This document shows, piece after piece, positions 44,434 to 53,121 of a stretch of DNA of 64,000 nt. The position numbers were made by a program, and so were the translations under genes. The notes under the pieces were generated by a model that saw nothing but the letters and a program-made list of their open reading frames with translations, was not told the origin of the DNA and did no database searches. Every line of letters begins with the position of its first letter. Within the stretch, counting starts at the first letter, position 1. The DNA lies in contig JANOSD010000064.1 in assembly GCA_031415655.1 (NCBI GenBank), positions 62,001 through 126,000 on the forward strand, in the 5' to 3' direction. The stretch is from JAKOVR01 sp031415655 (GTDB lineage: Bacteria > Actinomycetota > Acidimicrobiia > Acidimicrobiales > Acidimicrobilacustridaceae).

Positions 44434-46251
44434 ATGCCCCGCCTCCCATCCCTCGCCCCTTCAATCGGATCGCGTCCCGCCCCGTCGAACCCCACGCCTC
44501 GCGCCAGGAACATCGTGCCCCCGGGGCGCCCGATCACCCGGCGAGAATTCCTCGAACTCGCGGCCCTGACCTCCGGCGCCGTCGGCGCCACGCTGCTCGT
44601 AGGTCGCGAAGCCCGCGCCCAAGGTTCGCCCACCGCCCTTCCTCCGGGATATACGCCTTCCTACCCCGACGGGGTGATGAGCGGCGACCCTCAACCGGCG
44701 GGGGCGGTGATCTGGGCTCGGTTGGCCGAACCGTTGGCGCCGGCCCCGCTCGACGCCACATGGGAGGTCGCAACCGACAATGCGTTCACGGCGATCGTGG
44801 CGGGAGGCCCGCTGAACACTGACGACAGCATCGACTATTCGCTGAAGGTTGCCGTCACCAGCCTCCCATCCAATTCCTGGTTCTTCTACCGTTTTCTGTG
44901 CGGAGGGGTCAGCAGCCCTGTGGGTCGCCTGCGCACCAGTCCCAACGTTGGGGCGCCCGTCGATGCCCTCACCTTTGCCTGGAGCAGTTGTCAGCAACAG
45001 GGCGACAGCCTTTACAACGCCCACTCCGCAATGGCGATCGAGCCCGGCCTTGATTTCTGGATGCACCTCGGCGACTACATCTACGTCAACGACTTCGCAA
45101 CACTCACCCTGCCCGACTACCGCAATCGTTACCACAGCTTCAAGGCGAATGCCCGGCTCCAGGCCTTGCAGGCAGCAGTGCCGACCGTTGCGATGTTCGA
45201 CGACGGCGAGTTCGTAAACGGAATCGACCGCACGTTGGACCCCGTCCGCAAAGCCAACGCCCTGGCTGCCTGGTTCGAGAACTTTCCCGTAATCCCACCC
45301 GGTGGGGACCCCACCCGCGCCTACCGACCCCTCCCCTGGGGCAACCTCGCCGATGTACTGATGCTCGACGTTCGGCAGTATCGCGACCCCGCCATCGACG
45401 CCATCGATACCACCACCCCCGAAGGTGCGGTGATCTTCGATCTGAATCGCACCACGCTCGGAGCAGGGCAACGGGCGTGGGTAAAGGACGCGTTGCGCAC
45501 GTCTGCCGCACGATGGAAGCTCCTCGGCAACCCCTACAACTTCGGTCCGTGGCGCCTCCGGGACCTCGATGAACCCTGGCCTCGTCCTCCCGGTATTCAC
45601 CCGAACGAAGGCGTCTACGCGCCGAACGAGGCATGGGACGACTACTGGGCCGAACGTCGTGAACTCCTTGAGCACGTCGCCGCCAACGAGGTGGAGAACT
45701 TCTTGTCGTTCAGCGGCCACACCCACATTTGGCTTGCCGATGCCCTGAAACCGGACTGGGACGATCCAACCTCGCCGATGGTTGGGTATGACTTCACCTG
45801 CGGCTCGCTGACCGCTGATCCCGACGTCGTGCGGCAGTCGGTGGACAAAGGCAATACGGCGGAGGCGGCCTTCGCGTTCTATCTCGAAGCGGGCGAGAAG
45901 TCGCGACAGATCAATCCATTCCAGCCCTACGTCAACTTCATCCACCAGGGGTACGGCCTCGCCACCATTACGCCCGATGAGGCGGTGATCGATTTTAAGG
46001 CGATCGATACCTACAACCCCGACGCGGAACCCGATCTGCTCGTGCGTTTCGTGATCCGCGCCGGAGACCCGTGCGGCATGACGGTGGAGTACTTCGACGA
46101 ACCTGCGTATGGCATCACCGGATCGATTGTCCGGCCGGGCCACGCTCCATGGGTGTCGGCCTGCCCCGCGGCGATCGACCCCCCACTCACCCCCACGCCA
46201 ACGACGCCAACAACGGGTGCGGTATCGGCAACACCCACCTTCACCGGCTAA
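44434..46251 (+). CDS. PhoD-like alkaline phosphatase/phosphodiesterase, Tat-exported
   Basis: 605 residues from ATG 44434 with an AAGGAG ribosome binding site. A twin-arginine signal is visible at residues ~29-62 (PITRREFLELAALTSG, ending REARAQG). The PhoD N-terminal domain follows (GVMSGDPQPAGAVIWARL), then the metallophosphatase: FAWSSCQQQGDSLYNAH, FWMHLGDYIYVND, AMFDDGEFVNG, LMLDVRQYRDP and FLSFSGHTHIWLAD. Family members commonly have Asp-Asp-His-Glu where this has DDGE, so the metal or phosphate site may differ. The C-terminus is Thr/Pro-rich. It releases phosphate from phosphodiesters or monoesters outside the cell (inference from family). Confidence 0.88.
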   Translation: MPRLPSLAPSIGSRPAPSNPTPRARNIVPPGRPITRREFLELAALTSGAVGATLLVGREARAQGSPTALPPGYTPSYPDGVMSGDPQPAGAVIWARLAEPLAPAPLDATWEVATDNAFTAIVAGGPLNTDDSIDYSLKVAVTSLPSNSWFFYRFLCGGVSSPVGRLRTSPNVGAPVDALTFAWSSCQQQGDSLYNAHSAMAIEPGLDFWMHLGDYIYVNDFATLTLPDYRNRYHSFKANARLQALQAAVPTVAMFDDGEFVNGIDRTLDPVRKANALAAWFENFPVIPPGGDPTRAYRPLPWGNLADVLMLDVRQYRDPAIDAIDTTTPEGAVIFDLNRTTLGAGQRAWVKDALRTSAARWKLLGNPYNFGPWRLRDLDEPWPRPPGIHPNEGVYAPNEAWDDYWAERRELLEHVAANEVENFLSFSGHTHIWLADALKPDWDDPTSPMVGYDFTCGSLTADPDVVRQSVDKGNTAEAAFAFYLEAGEKSRQINPFQPYVNFIHQGYGLATITPDEAVIDFKAIDTYNPDAEPDLLVRFVIRAGDPCGMTVEYFDEPAYGITGSIVRPGHAPWVSACPAAIDPPLTPTPTTPTTGAVSATPTFTG

Positions 46252-46269
46252 CCGGAATCGACTTGGCAG

Positions 46270-46488
46270 TCAGACCCGGGGGATGTTGATTTGCACCGAA
46301 GGCGGCGTTGGCGCGTACGGCGACACTCCCGTCTTCGTGCCGGGACCGCCAAGCTGGAAGTACCAAACCACGCCGCCGATCAGGGCGGCAGCAATGGCCA
46401 CAAGGATGAGCAGCGAGGCACCGCCACCACCGCCTCGGCCCCCGGCGCGGTAGGAACTGCGAGCCATCAACGGGGACTTGTTGGCCAT
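46270..46488 (-). CDS. Small Gly-rich single-pass membrane protein
   Basis: 72 residues from ATG 46488, which has an AGGAG ribosome binding site. A basic, Gly-rich N-terminus (SSYRAGGRGGGGG) precedes one membrane helix (ASLLILVAIAAALIGGVVWY) and a short Pro/Val tail. No known family. It is convergent with phoD, 18 bp apart. Confidence 0.6.
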   Translation of the reverse strand: MANKSPLMARSSYRAGGRGGGGGASLLILVAIAAALIGGVVWYFQLGGPGTKTGVSPYAPTPPSVQINIPRV

Positions 46489-46817
46489 GACCATCTCCTA
46501 TCGTTCACGAGACCGATCGTTGTGTAACCGCCACGATCATCGACCCCGAACCGTACGTCCTGAAGCGAAGGCACGACGAGGAACACTTCAGAGAAACAGA
46601 CAATGCCACCCCGTGCGGCGCTCACCCTTGGACCGCAGCCGATCCCACCGCCGTAGTCCGGCCCGGCCGGCGACCCGGCGGGCGAGCGATGAAGGCGCGA
46701 TTGGGGGGACCGCCCACAGGGGAAATTTAGAGGTAGAAGATCACCGGCGATCACCTCGTTGCGCAACATCTCCATGATCCTCCCGACCGAGCTCGCCGAT
46801 TGCGGGAACTTGCTCGA
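46489..46817. other. Intergenic region, no feature recognised
   Basis: 329 bp upstream of the small membrane-protein gene and downstream of the acyl-CoA ligase gene, both on the minus strand. GC-rich; no convincing gene, RNA or terminator with a U-tract was seen. Confidence 0.35.
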
Positions 46818-48398
46818 TCAGATCGACCGGCCCGCAGACTCCCAGTAAGGATCCCGAAGTTTGCGTTTCAGCAGCTTCCCCGTGGGAGTCCTTGGCAGCT
46901 GCGGGTGGAAATCAATCGAACGCGGCGCCTTGTATCCCGCAAGTTTGGTACGAACGAGATCAATGAGATCGGCCTCCAAAGCCGTGTCGGCTTCGTGGCC
47001 GTCAACAACTTGGATGGCGGCTTTCACCTGCTCGCCAAACTCGTCGTCCGGCACACCAAACACGGCCGCATCAGCGACGGCGGGATGCGTGACGAGCACC
47101 CCTTCGATTTCCGCCGGGTAGATGTTCACCCCCCCGCTGATGATCATGTCGATCTTACGGTCGCTCATGAAAAGAAAACCGTCGGCATCGAAATACCCAA
47201 TATCGCCGAGCGTGCCGTACCCCTCGGTGGTGTGGGCGGCGGCGGTTTTCTCGGGTGCGTTGTGGTATTCGAAATCGTTGCCCATCACGCTCTTGAACCA
47301 AATCTGCCCGGCTAGGCCGGCGCCGCATTCGTTGCCATCGTCATCGAACACCTTGATATCGACGATGGGCAACGGACGTCCGAGACTGCCCGGCTTGGCG
47401 AGCCATTCGTCACCGGATATCAAACTCAGGAATCCACCCTCGGTGCCCCCGTAGTACTCGCTCACCACCGGCCCCCACCACGAGAGCATGTCGCGTTTCA
47501 CGGAAGGCGAACACGGAGCGGCCCCGTGGAACACAGCCTGCAAGCTGGTACCGGAGAACGAAGCACGCACGTCGTCGGGCAGCTTCAGCAGCCGGATGAA
47601 CTGCGTGGGCACGAGATGGACGGTGGTTATCTGGTGGGCATCGATCAAGGCGAGAGTCTCGGCAGCATCGAATCGGTGGCGCATGACGAGTGTGCTGGCC
47701 GACCCGATCAGCGGAAAGACTGAAAACACCCATTGCGCGGAGTGGTAGGCCGGGCCTTCAAGCAGCGTGATCCCATCGACGGGCGCGCCCAGCATCCCGG
47801 CGAACGAGCCGGCGATGAGCTCCCACATCCCGATGTCCTGCCCGACCTTGGTGAGAGCCGACTTCACGCCCTTCGGGAATCCCGTCGTGCCGGACGTGTA
47901 GAACATCGGCCCCCCGGTGCACTGATCGGTCGGTTCTTCAGACGAGCTTGATTCGAGCATGGCCTCATAGGACAGGAATGTCCCGCTGGCCGATGGGTCG
48001 GTCTCGCCGATCTCGCTACCGATCACCACACGCAGTGAACAATCGGAGTTCGATGCGGTTGCCTCAATCGCCACCGGGAGGAATTGATCCTCGACCACCA
48101 ACGCCTTGGCGCCGGAGTCTGCGAGCACATAAGCCAGTTCCTCAGCGGTCCAATGCCAGTTCACCGGCACACCGATCCATCCAGCGTGCATATACGCAAG
48201 CGTGAGTTCGAATGACTCTCGACGGTTACCACTCATCACCGCAATCGTGTCGCCCTGCTGAAGGCCGCGATCGCGAAACGCGTGAATCAACCGATTCACG
48301 CGGCCATCAAGCGCCGCCCAGGTCGTGCTGCCCCGCTCATCATGGAGCGCCTGCTCCTCGGGTTTGCGTTCTGCGATCTTGGCCGTCAGGTTCGCCAT
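46818..48398 (-). CDS. Acyl-CoA synthetase / fatty-acid-CoA ligase (AMP-binding family)
   Basis: 526 residues from ATG 48398, which has a strong GGAGG ribosome binding site; the frame extends to 48548 without family sequence. The P-loop-like motif is MFYTSGTTGFPKGVKSAL, followed by YYGGTEGGFLSL, the ATP/ribose Asp in GTLGDIGYFDADGFLFMSDR, and the C-terminal Lys motif LPRTPTGKLLKRKLRDP. It activates a carboxylic acid to acyl-AMP and then acyl-CoA. The acid is unknown; actinobacterial relatives are often annotated FadD-like. Confidence 0.93.
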   Translation of the reverse strand: MANLTAKIAERKPEEQALHDERGSTTWAALDGRVNRLIHAFRDRGLQQGDTIAVMSGNRRESFELTLAYMHAGWIGVPVNWHWTAEELAYVLADSGAKALVVEDQFLPVAIEATASNSDCSLRVVIGSEIGETDPSASGTFLSYEAMLESSSSEEPTDQCTGGPMFYTSGTTGFPKGVKSALTKVGQDIGMWELIAGSFAGMLGAPVDGITLLEGPAYHSAQWVFSVFPLIGSASTLVMRHRFDAAETLALIDAHQITTVHLVPTQFIRLLKLPDDVRASFSGTSLQAVFHGAAPCSPSVKRDMLSWWGPVVSEYYGGTEGGFLSLISGDEWLAKPGSLGRPLPIVDIKVFDDDGNECGAGLAGQIWFKSVMGNDFEYHNAPEKTAAAHTTEGYGTLGDIGYFDADGFLFMSDRKIDMIISGGVNIYPAEIEGVLVTHPAVADAAVFGVPDDEFGEQVKAAIQVVDGHEADTALEADLIDLVRTKLAGYKAPRSIDFHPQLPRTPTGKLLKRKLRDPYWESAGRSI

Positions 48399-48619
48399 GA
48401 AACCTCCTTCTTCGGGTGTCGACCGCGCACCGTAGCGCGCCAGCTTCCGTTGTGAACACCGTTCACCTCGATGCTCGCGCCTCGACCAGGGAGGACGACC
48501 GTCAGTTCGGCTCGGGCGGAGCGATGCCCAGCGTTGCGGCAATCGCATCCACGGCTCCGATCAACGAGCCGACGGACGAGACCGGCAGGAGAAATACGGG
48601 GACCATTGCCAAATCCGAC

Positions 48620-49603
48620 TTATCGCCGGTCAGTATTCCCCGAAAGAACCTCGGCTGAAGCGCCGAGGGCAGCATTGAGATTTCCCGAACGGAGGCCTTC
48701 GAGATCGACCGTCACGTACCGATACCCGGCGCGATGAACGGCGGCGACCACCTCGATCCGATGAGCCACGATGGCGTCGATCGACGTCAGCGGTACCTCG
48801 ATGCGGGCGGTTTCGCCATAGTGGCGAACCCGAACATCCACGAAACCCAACTTCCGAAGTGATTCCTCCGCCCGCTCCACCGATCGTAGGGTGGACAGCT
48901 CCACCGGTGTGCCGTACGGCAGTCGAGACGACAGGCAGGCGGCGGCGGGTTTGTCCCAGGTGACCAGGTTCCGCAATCGGGATTCGTCGCGCACATCGGC
49001 CTTCGTGAGACGGGCCTCCACGAGGGGGAAACGTGCTCCTTTGGCCAGCGCCGCCTTCTGACCCGGCCGGTGATCGTCGAGGTCGTCGAGGTTCACGCCA
49101 AGCACTACCGTGGCGCCCGCCGACTGGGCTCCCGGCGCCACTGCGTCCATTAGCGCGTCCTTGCAATGGAAACACCGGTCACGGTCATTGATTCGGTAGG
49201 CCGCCCGTTCCATCTCGTCGGTGGCCACTTCTTGCACCGATACCCCAAGGGCCGAGGCAACGGCTACCGCTGCCGTGAGTTCCGTAGCCGGGAGTGACGG
49301 CGAGACCGCAATCACTGCAAGGGTGGAATCGGTGCCGAGCACCGCGACCGCCACCGCCAGGAGCAAGGCCGAGTCGGCCCCGCCACTGAAAGCAACGTGC
49401 ACTGGCCCGATCTCGCGCAGGATTCCCTCGAGGCGCCGAAGTTTGGCGTCGAGCGACTCCTCGGCCAGAGGCACCAGCACCAGGGGCCTCGCCGCCAGGC
49501 TGGCCGACCTATCGGCGGCGGGAATGGCCGGAGGGTTCACGGCACCAGACGCCAGTTCGATGCTGACGGGTGCACCCACGGGCGAGGAGTCGACATCGGT
49601 CAT
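48620..49603 (-). CDS. larE: LarE-like ATP-dependent sacrificial sulfur transferase
   Basis: 327 residues from ATG 49603, 2 bp after the hemQ stop; longer frames reach into hemQ. The PP-loop ATP site is HVAFSGGADSALLLAVAVAV. The Cys/metal region is NDRDRCFHCKDALMDAV, and the conserved sulfur-donor Cys lies in KPAAACLSSRLPYGTPVELS, as in LarE, which thiolates the nickel-pincer cofactor precursor of lactate racemase. larB, larC and larA are not in the window, so another sulfur-transfer role is possible. Confidence 0.88.
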   Translation of the reverse strand: MTDVDSSPVGAPVSIELASGAVNPPAIPAADRSASLAARPLVLVPLAEESLDAKLRRLEGILREIGPVHVAFSGGADSALLLAVAVAVLGTDSTLAVIAVSPSLPATELTAAVAVASALGVSVQEVATDEMERAAYRINDRDRCFHCKDALMDAVAPGAQSAGATVVLGVNLDDLDDHRPGQKAALAKGARFPLVEARLTKADVRDESRLRNLVTWDKPAAACLSSRLPYGTPVELSTLRSVERAEESLRKLGFVDVRVRHYGETARIEVPLTSIDAIVAHRIEVVAAVHRAGYRYVTVDLEGLRSGNLNAALGASAEVLSGNTDRR

Positions 49604-49605
49604 GG

Positions 49606-50328
49606 TCAGGGCAAATGCCCGTCGTGATCGGACGTGGGCGCCCCGCCCCGAAGGCCCACCTCGACCAGTACGTCTTCCAGCGATGCCACCATGCCGGTGT
49701 AGAAGGCACCAAACTCGGCATAGATCGCCGAGGCCTCGTCGAACCGCATCGTGTACACAACTTCCTTCAGCGTGTCGGGGTGGTCGGCGAACAGGGTGAC
49801 CCCCCACTCGAAATCGTCAAGGCCAGCGGATCCCGTAATCACCTGCACGACGCGTCCTGCGAACTTGCGACCGGAGGTGCCATGGGCGTGCATCAGTTCT
49901 TTGCGGTCGTCGTACGGAAGAGTGAACCAGTTTCCGACGGTGTCGCGCCGTTTCGACATGGGATAGAAGCACCATGCCGACTTGCTCTCGGGGGGCAGTT
50001 GGGGATGCAGGCGCATCTGTTTCATTTCTTCGGGAGCACCCTGGGCGTACTCACTCAATTCGGTGAGCGATACGTAGCTATCGATCACATCGAGCCCGGC
50101 GAGTTGTATCGCCGTCTGCAACCGACGCAGCACCCACAGGTCGTCGACGAGCGCCATGAACGCAATGTCGGCCTTGTGGCCCAACATGGCGACAGGCACC
50201 ACTTGCGCTCCGGCCGCTTCGGCTTCCTTTACGGCGACGAGGACGGCGTCGGCATCGGCGAGAGGCGAGATGGCACAAAAAAGGTGGAGGACCCCGAGGC
50301 CCATGGATGGCTTGGCCGGTTCGATCAT
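49606..50328 (-). CDS. hemQ: Coproheme decarboxylase HemQ (chlorite-dismutase-like)
   Basis: Oxidatively decarboxylates coproheme III to heme b, the last step of the coproporphyrin-dependent pathway used by actinobacteria. 240 residues from ATG 50328. The catalytic Tyr lies in WCFYPMSKRRDTVGNWFTLP, and the proximal His in RKELMHAHGTSGRKFAGRVV. Length and motifs match actinobacterial HemQ, not true chlorite dismutase. It heads a minus-strand pair with larE and is divergent from a nitrobindin-type heme protein gene. Confidence 0.95.
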   Translation of the reverse strand: MIEPAKPSMGLGVLHLFCAISPLADADAVLVAVKEAEAAGAQVVPVAMLGHKADIAFMALVDDLWVLRRLQTAIQLAGLDVIDSYVSLTELSEYAQGAPEEMKQMRLHPQLPPESKSAWCFYPMSKRRDTVGNWFTLPYDDRKELMHAHGTSGRKFAGRVVQVITGSAGLDDFEWGVTLFADHPDTLKEVVYTMRFDEASAIYAEFGAFYTGMVASLEDVLVEVGLRGGAPTSDHDGHLP

Positions 50329-50371
50329 GCCCCGGAGTCTACGGCCCACCGAACTTCGCCACCCCCTCCCC

Positions 50372-50419
50372 AACTGGGCACCCTTTTTGTCGCTCCCACG
50401 ACGCTATGTGTGCCCAGTT
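50372..50419. repeat. 48-bp palindrome-bounded repeat, copy 2
   Basis: Begins AACTGGGCAC and ends GTGCCCAGTT, a perfect 10-bp inverted pair, with CGCTCCCACGACGCTATG in the middle. It lies in the divergent region between hemQ and the nitrobindin gene and is followed 62 bp later by copy 3. Confidence 0.85.
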
Positions 50420-50433
50420 CGCCAGAGCCTTCC

Positions 50434-50481
50434 AACTGGGCACCCTTTTTGTGGCTCCCACGACGCTATGTGTGCCCAGTT
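50434..50481. repeat. 48-bp palindrome-bounded repeat, copy 3
   Basis: Nearly identical to copy 2, offset by 62 bp (GTGGCTCCCACGACGCTATG in the centre); the tandem unit also includes the tail CGCCAGAGC. Same inverted 10-bp termini. Copies 2 and 3 together fill much of the hemQ/nitrobindin promoter region. Confidence 0.85.
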
Positions 50482-50575
50482 CGCCAGAGCGCTCCAGGCC
50501 GAAAGCTCGGGGAAGACCCGGGGACGGCTGGGGAAGACCCGGGGAAGGTTGGGCGGCGAACGTAGTGTCGTGGGG

Positions 50576-51100
50576 ATGACAACACCGCCAATCCACCCGG
50601 ACATCGCGCCGATCGCCTTTCTCCTCGGCACCTGGTCGGGCGAAGGCAACGGCAACTTTCCCACGATCGAGCCGTTTGCCTACCACGAGTCGGTGGAGAT
50701 CACCCACAACGGCAAACCCTTTCTTGCCTACCGGCAACGCACGATGCACGCCACGGAGAACCGACCACTTCATGCCGAATCTGGCTACTGGCGGCTCGCG
50801 GCCGACGGGGGCGCGGTGGAACTCGTGCTTGCGCATCCGTTCGGACTCGTCGAGGTGTTGGGCGGACCGATTGTCTCCACGACATCGGAGCACAGCGGGG
50901 CCCAGCATCGGTTCGACCTGGTGTCGACGGCGATTGCCGGAACCGCGACCGCCAAAGAGGTTCGGGCTACTCGCCGGACAATCGATGTTGGCAGAGACGT
51001 GCTCACCTACGACGTGGCTATGGAGGCAGTCGGCGTGCCTCTCACGCATCACCTTCACGCTGTCCTCCACCGTGAGGGCGCCGCCAACCCCTCCCGATAG
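50576..51100 (+). CDS. Nitrobindin-type heme-binding beta-barrel (THAP4/FABP-like domain)
   Basis: 174 residues from ATG 50576. The family signature is IAFLLGTWSGEGNGNFPTI at the N-terminus and the C-terminal PLTHHLHAVLHREG, which contains the proximal heme-ligand His. Nitrobindins are ferric-heme beta-barrels that react with NO or peroxynitrite; the mycobacterial homologue is Rv2717c. It is divergent from hemQ and 10 bp upstream of fdhD. Direct repeats of GGGGAAGACCCGGGGA type occur upstream at 50510-50550. Confidence 0.92.
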   Translation: MTTPPIHPDIAPIAFLLGTWSGEGNGNFPTIEPFAYHESVEITHNGKPFLAYRQRTMHATENRPLHAESGYWRLAADGGAVELVLAHPFGLVEVLGGPIVSTTSEHSGAQHRFDLVSTAIAGTATAKEVRATRRTIDVGRDVLTYDVAMEAVGVPLTHHLHAVLHREGAANPSR

Positions 51101-51110
51101 CCTCTTTTCG

Positions 51111-51923
51111 ATGGCACGAGGGCGCACCGAACAACGACTCGTCACCAAGTGGCGAGGGCCAACCCGAAGCCGCGTGCCCGACGACATCGTCGTCGAGGAA
51201 CCACTGTCGATCCGTTTGGACGACACGTTGGTGAGCACCACGATGCGCACCCCGGGCCACGACTTCGAGCTTGCCGTGGGTTACTGCTTCACCGAAGGAT
51301 TGCTTGCCGGAGCACCGGTCACGACGTGTCGATATTGCGCCACGGGATCAGCCATCGACACCGAGTTCAACGTCGTAAGCGTGGAAACCGGAGGGATTGC
51401 GCCCGTCCCGGCACCCCGACTGTCGACCACCACATCGTCATGCGGCTGGTGCGGCACGGAGGCGATCGACGACCTCTCCTCCCGCCTACACGTCCGGCCC
51501 GCTCGCACTCCGTTTCGTCGGGAAACCCTCCTTGGGATAGCCGAAGCCGTCGCCCCCCACCAACATCTCTTCATGGCGAGCGGCGGCGTTCATGCCGCAG
51601 CGGCGTTCGGTGGACACGGTGAACCGAAAGTGGTCCGCGAGGACATCGGCCGCCACAACGCCGTCGACAAAGTGGTGGGTCGCCTCGTCCTCGACGGGAA
51701 CCTACCGCCGTGGGGCGACGACGCACCCGCCGGTCTTTTCGTGAGTGGTCGGGCAAGCTTCGAACTGGTGCAGAAGGCCTGGGCCGGCGGCTTCGATCTC
51801 TTGCTCGCCGTGAGCGCTCCCTCGTCACTCGCCGTCGAAGCGGCTGAGCGCGCCGGCCTCACGTTGGTGGGGTTCGCCCGGAACGACGCGTTCAACGTGT
51901 ACAGCGGCGCCATCGATCCCTGA
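51111..51923 (+). CDS. fdhD: Formate dehydrogenase accessory sulfurtransferase FdhD
   Basis: 270 residues from ATG 51111; the frame extends upstream only as overlap with the nitrobindin gene. It passes sulfur from a cysteine desulfurase to the molybdenum cofactor of formate dehydrogenases. Key motifs: VVEEPLSIRLDDTLVSTTMR, the Cys pair in TSSCGWCGTEAI, FMASGGVHAAAAF and the signature VVREDIGRHNAVDKVVGRLV. No formate dehydrogenase gene is in the window. It follows the nitrobindin gene closely (10 bp). Confidence 0.95.
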   Translation: MARGRTEQRLVTKWRGPTRSRVPDDIVVEEPLSIRLDDTLVSTTMRTPGHDFELAVGYCFTEGLLAGAPVTTCRYCATGSAIDTEFNVVSVETGGIAPVPAPRLSTTTSSCGWCGTEAIDDLSSRLHVRPARTPFRRETLLGIAEAVAPHQHLFMASGGVHAAAAFGGHGEPKVVREDIGRHNAVDKVVGRLVLDGNLPPWGDDAPAGLFVSGRASFELVQKAWAGGFDLLLAVSAPSSLAVEAAERAGLTLVGFARNDAFNVYSGAIDP

Positions 51924-51952
51924 TCACGCCACTCACGCCGGCTCCGACGGGT

Positions 51953-52429
51953 TCAGCGCCCACTCGGCAACGGTGGCCCGTTGCTGGCCTCGAGCTGCTT
52001 CACCAATGATTTGGTGGCCACGGCGCGGTAGCTCTCGTCGATCCAGTCACAGAGAAGCGCATAGGGAACTTTCGTGCCGGGGGCGAAGAGGAACGACACC
52101 CACCCCGACCGGCCGAGGCCGTAGCCAGTGGGGGTTGCAAACGGAAAGGTGAGGGCAGCCTCAGCGCTTTCCGGCAGTTTCATCGCCAGATAAAAGCCGT
52201 CGGCAAAACGAGCGGCGCCTTCGGCCATATTGAGGAACAGAAAGATCTTCTTGCCAACCTTCACCACCTGCTCGCCCCATGGCTCATCTTCCCAGGCGTC
52301 GGGGAACGACAACGCATACGTCAATACCTTTGCCTCGAGCGCATCGAAACGTCTCCGTTGCGTGGCCGTAGGTGGTCGTGATGTGGCCAAGGGGGCCTTC
52401 CCGGTCAACGGATCACGATGTACGTCCAC
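51953..52429 (-). CDS. MmcQ/YjbR family protein
   Basis: 158 residues. Features: FDALEAKVLTYALSFPDAWE near the N-terminus, the family EPWGEQVVKVGKKIFLFLNM, and GWVSFLFAPGTKVPYALLCD with WIDESYRAVATK at the end. A small alpha/beta protein of unknown molecular function, sometimes regarded as DNA-binding-like. It overlaps the upstream membrane-protein gene by 25 nt on the same strand. Confidence 0.85.
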   Translation of the reverse strand: MDVHRDPLTGKAPLATSRPPTATQRRRFDALEAKVLTYALSFPDAWEDEPWGEQVVKVGKKIFLFLNMAEGAARFADGFYLAMKLPESAEAALTFPFATPTGYGLGRSGWVSFLFAPGTKVPYALLCDWIDESYRAVATKSLVKQLEASNGPPLPSGR

Positions 52430-53121
52430 GAGGAACCCACCACAATCAAGGGCTCGGTACTGCGGGGTTCACCCCATACCGCGACATCGTGGGTGACCAT
52501 GGCATCGAGCTCGAGCCGCTCGGTTCCAAGAACGATGGTCCGCTCCTCCCAAAGGTTTTCCTTCGGTGAGATGCGGCCACACGAGACCTTTCGACGTCCT
52601 TCCTGTTTTCGGAACCAGTCGAATCCGGCGTTTTGGGGCGTGAGCTTGAGCACCTTTCGCGCCTGGCCGACTTTTTCAAGTCGAATCACCAAGCCCGGAA
52701 CCGTCAGCAGCGGAATCACGGCCACCAAGTAAAGCGCTAGAGGAATCTTGCTTCGGATCGCCTCGACGAGGGTGTCGGCCAACACCGCGTTGTCAGGGTC
52801 ATCGACGGAAACGATCAACGCCACCTGATCTCCGATTTTTGATGCCCCAATGTTGAGTCGCTTTACACGGACCGCCCCACGGACATCGACGTACCGGACG
52901 GTGGAAGAAGTATCGGCGCCGGGTGCCCCGCTCGGCGCACCCGTAACGTCGCCCGCAACACGCGTCCTTTCGGCTTCAACTTCGTTGAGCACCTGTGACC
53001 CCAGCCACGCGGCCACCAGCAACAACGCCGACAGTCCGATTCGGCGAGCCAGTCGACTAAGTGCGAGTTGTCGTTCCCACCTCACGGCCTTGGCCGGATC
53101 GATCGTGGCGTGCATCGACAT
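52405..53121 (-). CDS. Hypothetical membrane protein
   Basis: 238 residues from ATG 53121 (GTG 53130 and ATG 53115 are alternatives). An N-terminal membrane segment (IGLSALLLVAAWLGSQVL), an extracellular-side loop of ~90 residues (STVRYVDVRGAVRVKRLNIG), a second membrane segment (IPLALYLVAVIPLLTVPGLV), and a cytoplasmic C-terminal part (KVGQARKVLKLTPQNAGFDW). No known family recognised. Its 3' end overlaps the YjbR gene start. Confidence 0.65.
   Translation of the reverse strand: MSMHATIDPAKAVRWERQLALSRLARRIGLSALLLVAAWLGSQVLNEVEAERTRVAGDVTGAPSGAPGADTSSTVRYVDVRGAVRVKRLNIGASKIGDQVALIVSVDDPDNAVLADTLVEAIRSKIPLALYLVAVIPLLTVPGLVIRLEKVGQARKVLKLTPQNAGFDWFRKQEGRRKVSCGRISPKENLWEERTIVLGTERLELDAMVTHDVAVWGEPRSTEPLIVVGSSWTYIVIR

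Noticed and set aside
44461..46143. Long open frame on the minus strand opposite the PhoD-like gene (~560 codons)
   Set aside because: Antisense shadow of a gene with a clear Tat signal, ribosome binding site and phosphatase motifs.
50339..51250. Minus-strand frame spanning the tandem 48-bp repeats and the nitrobindin gene
   Set aside because: Antisense to the nitrobindin gene; its apparent WAHIASWE repeat is only the translated palindromic repeat.
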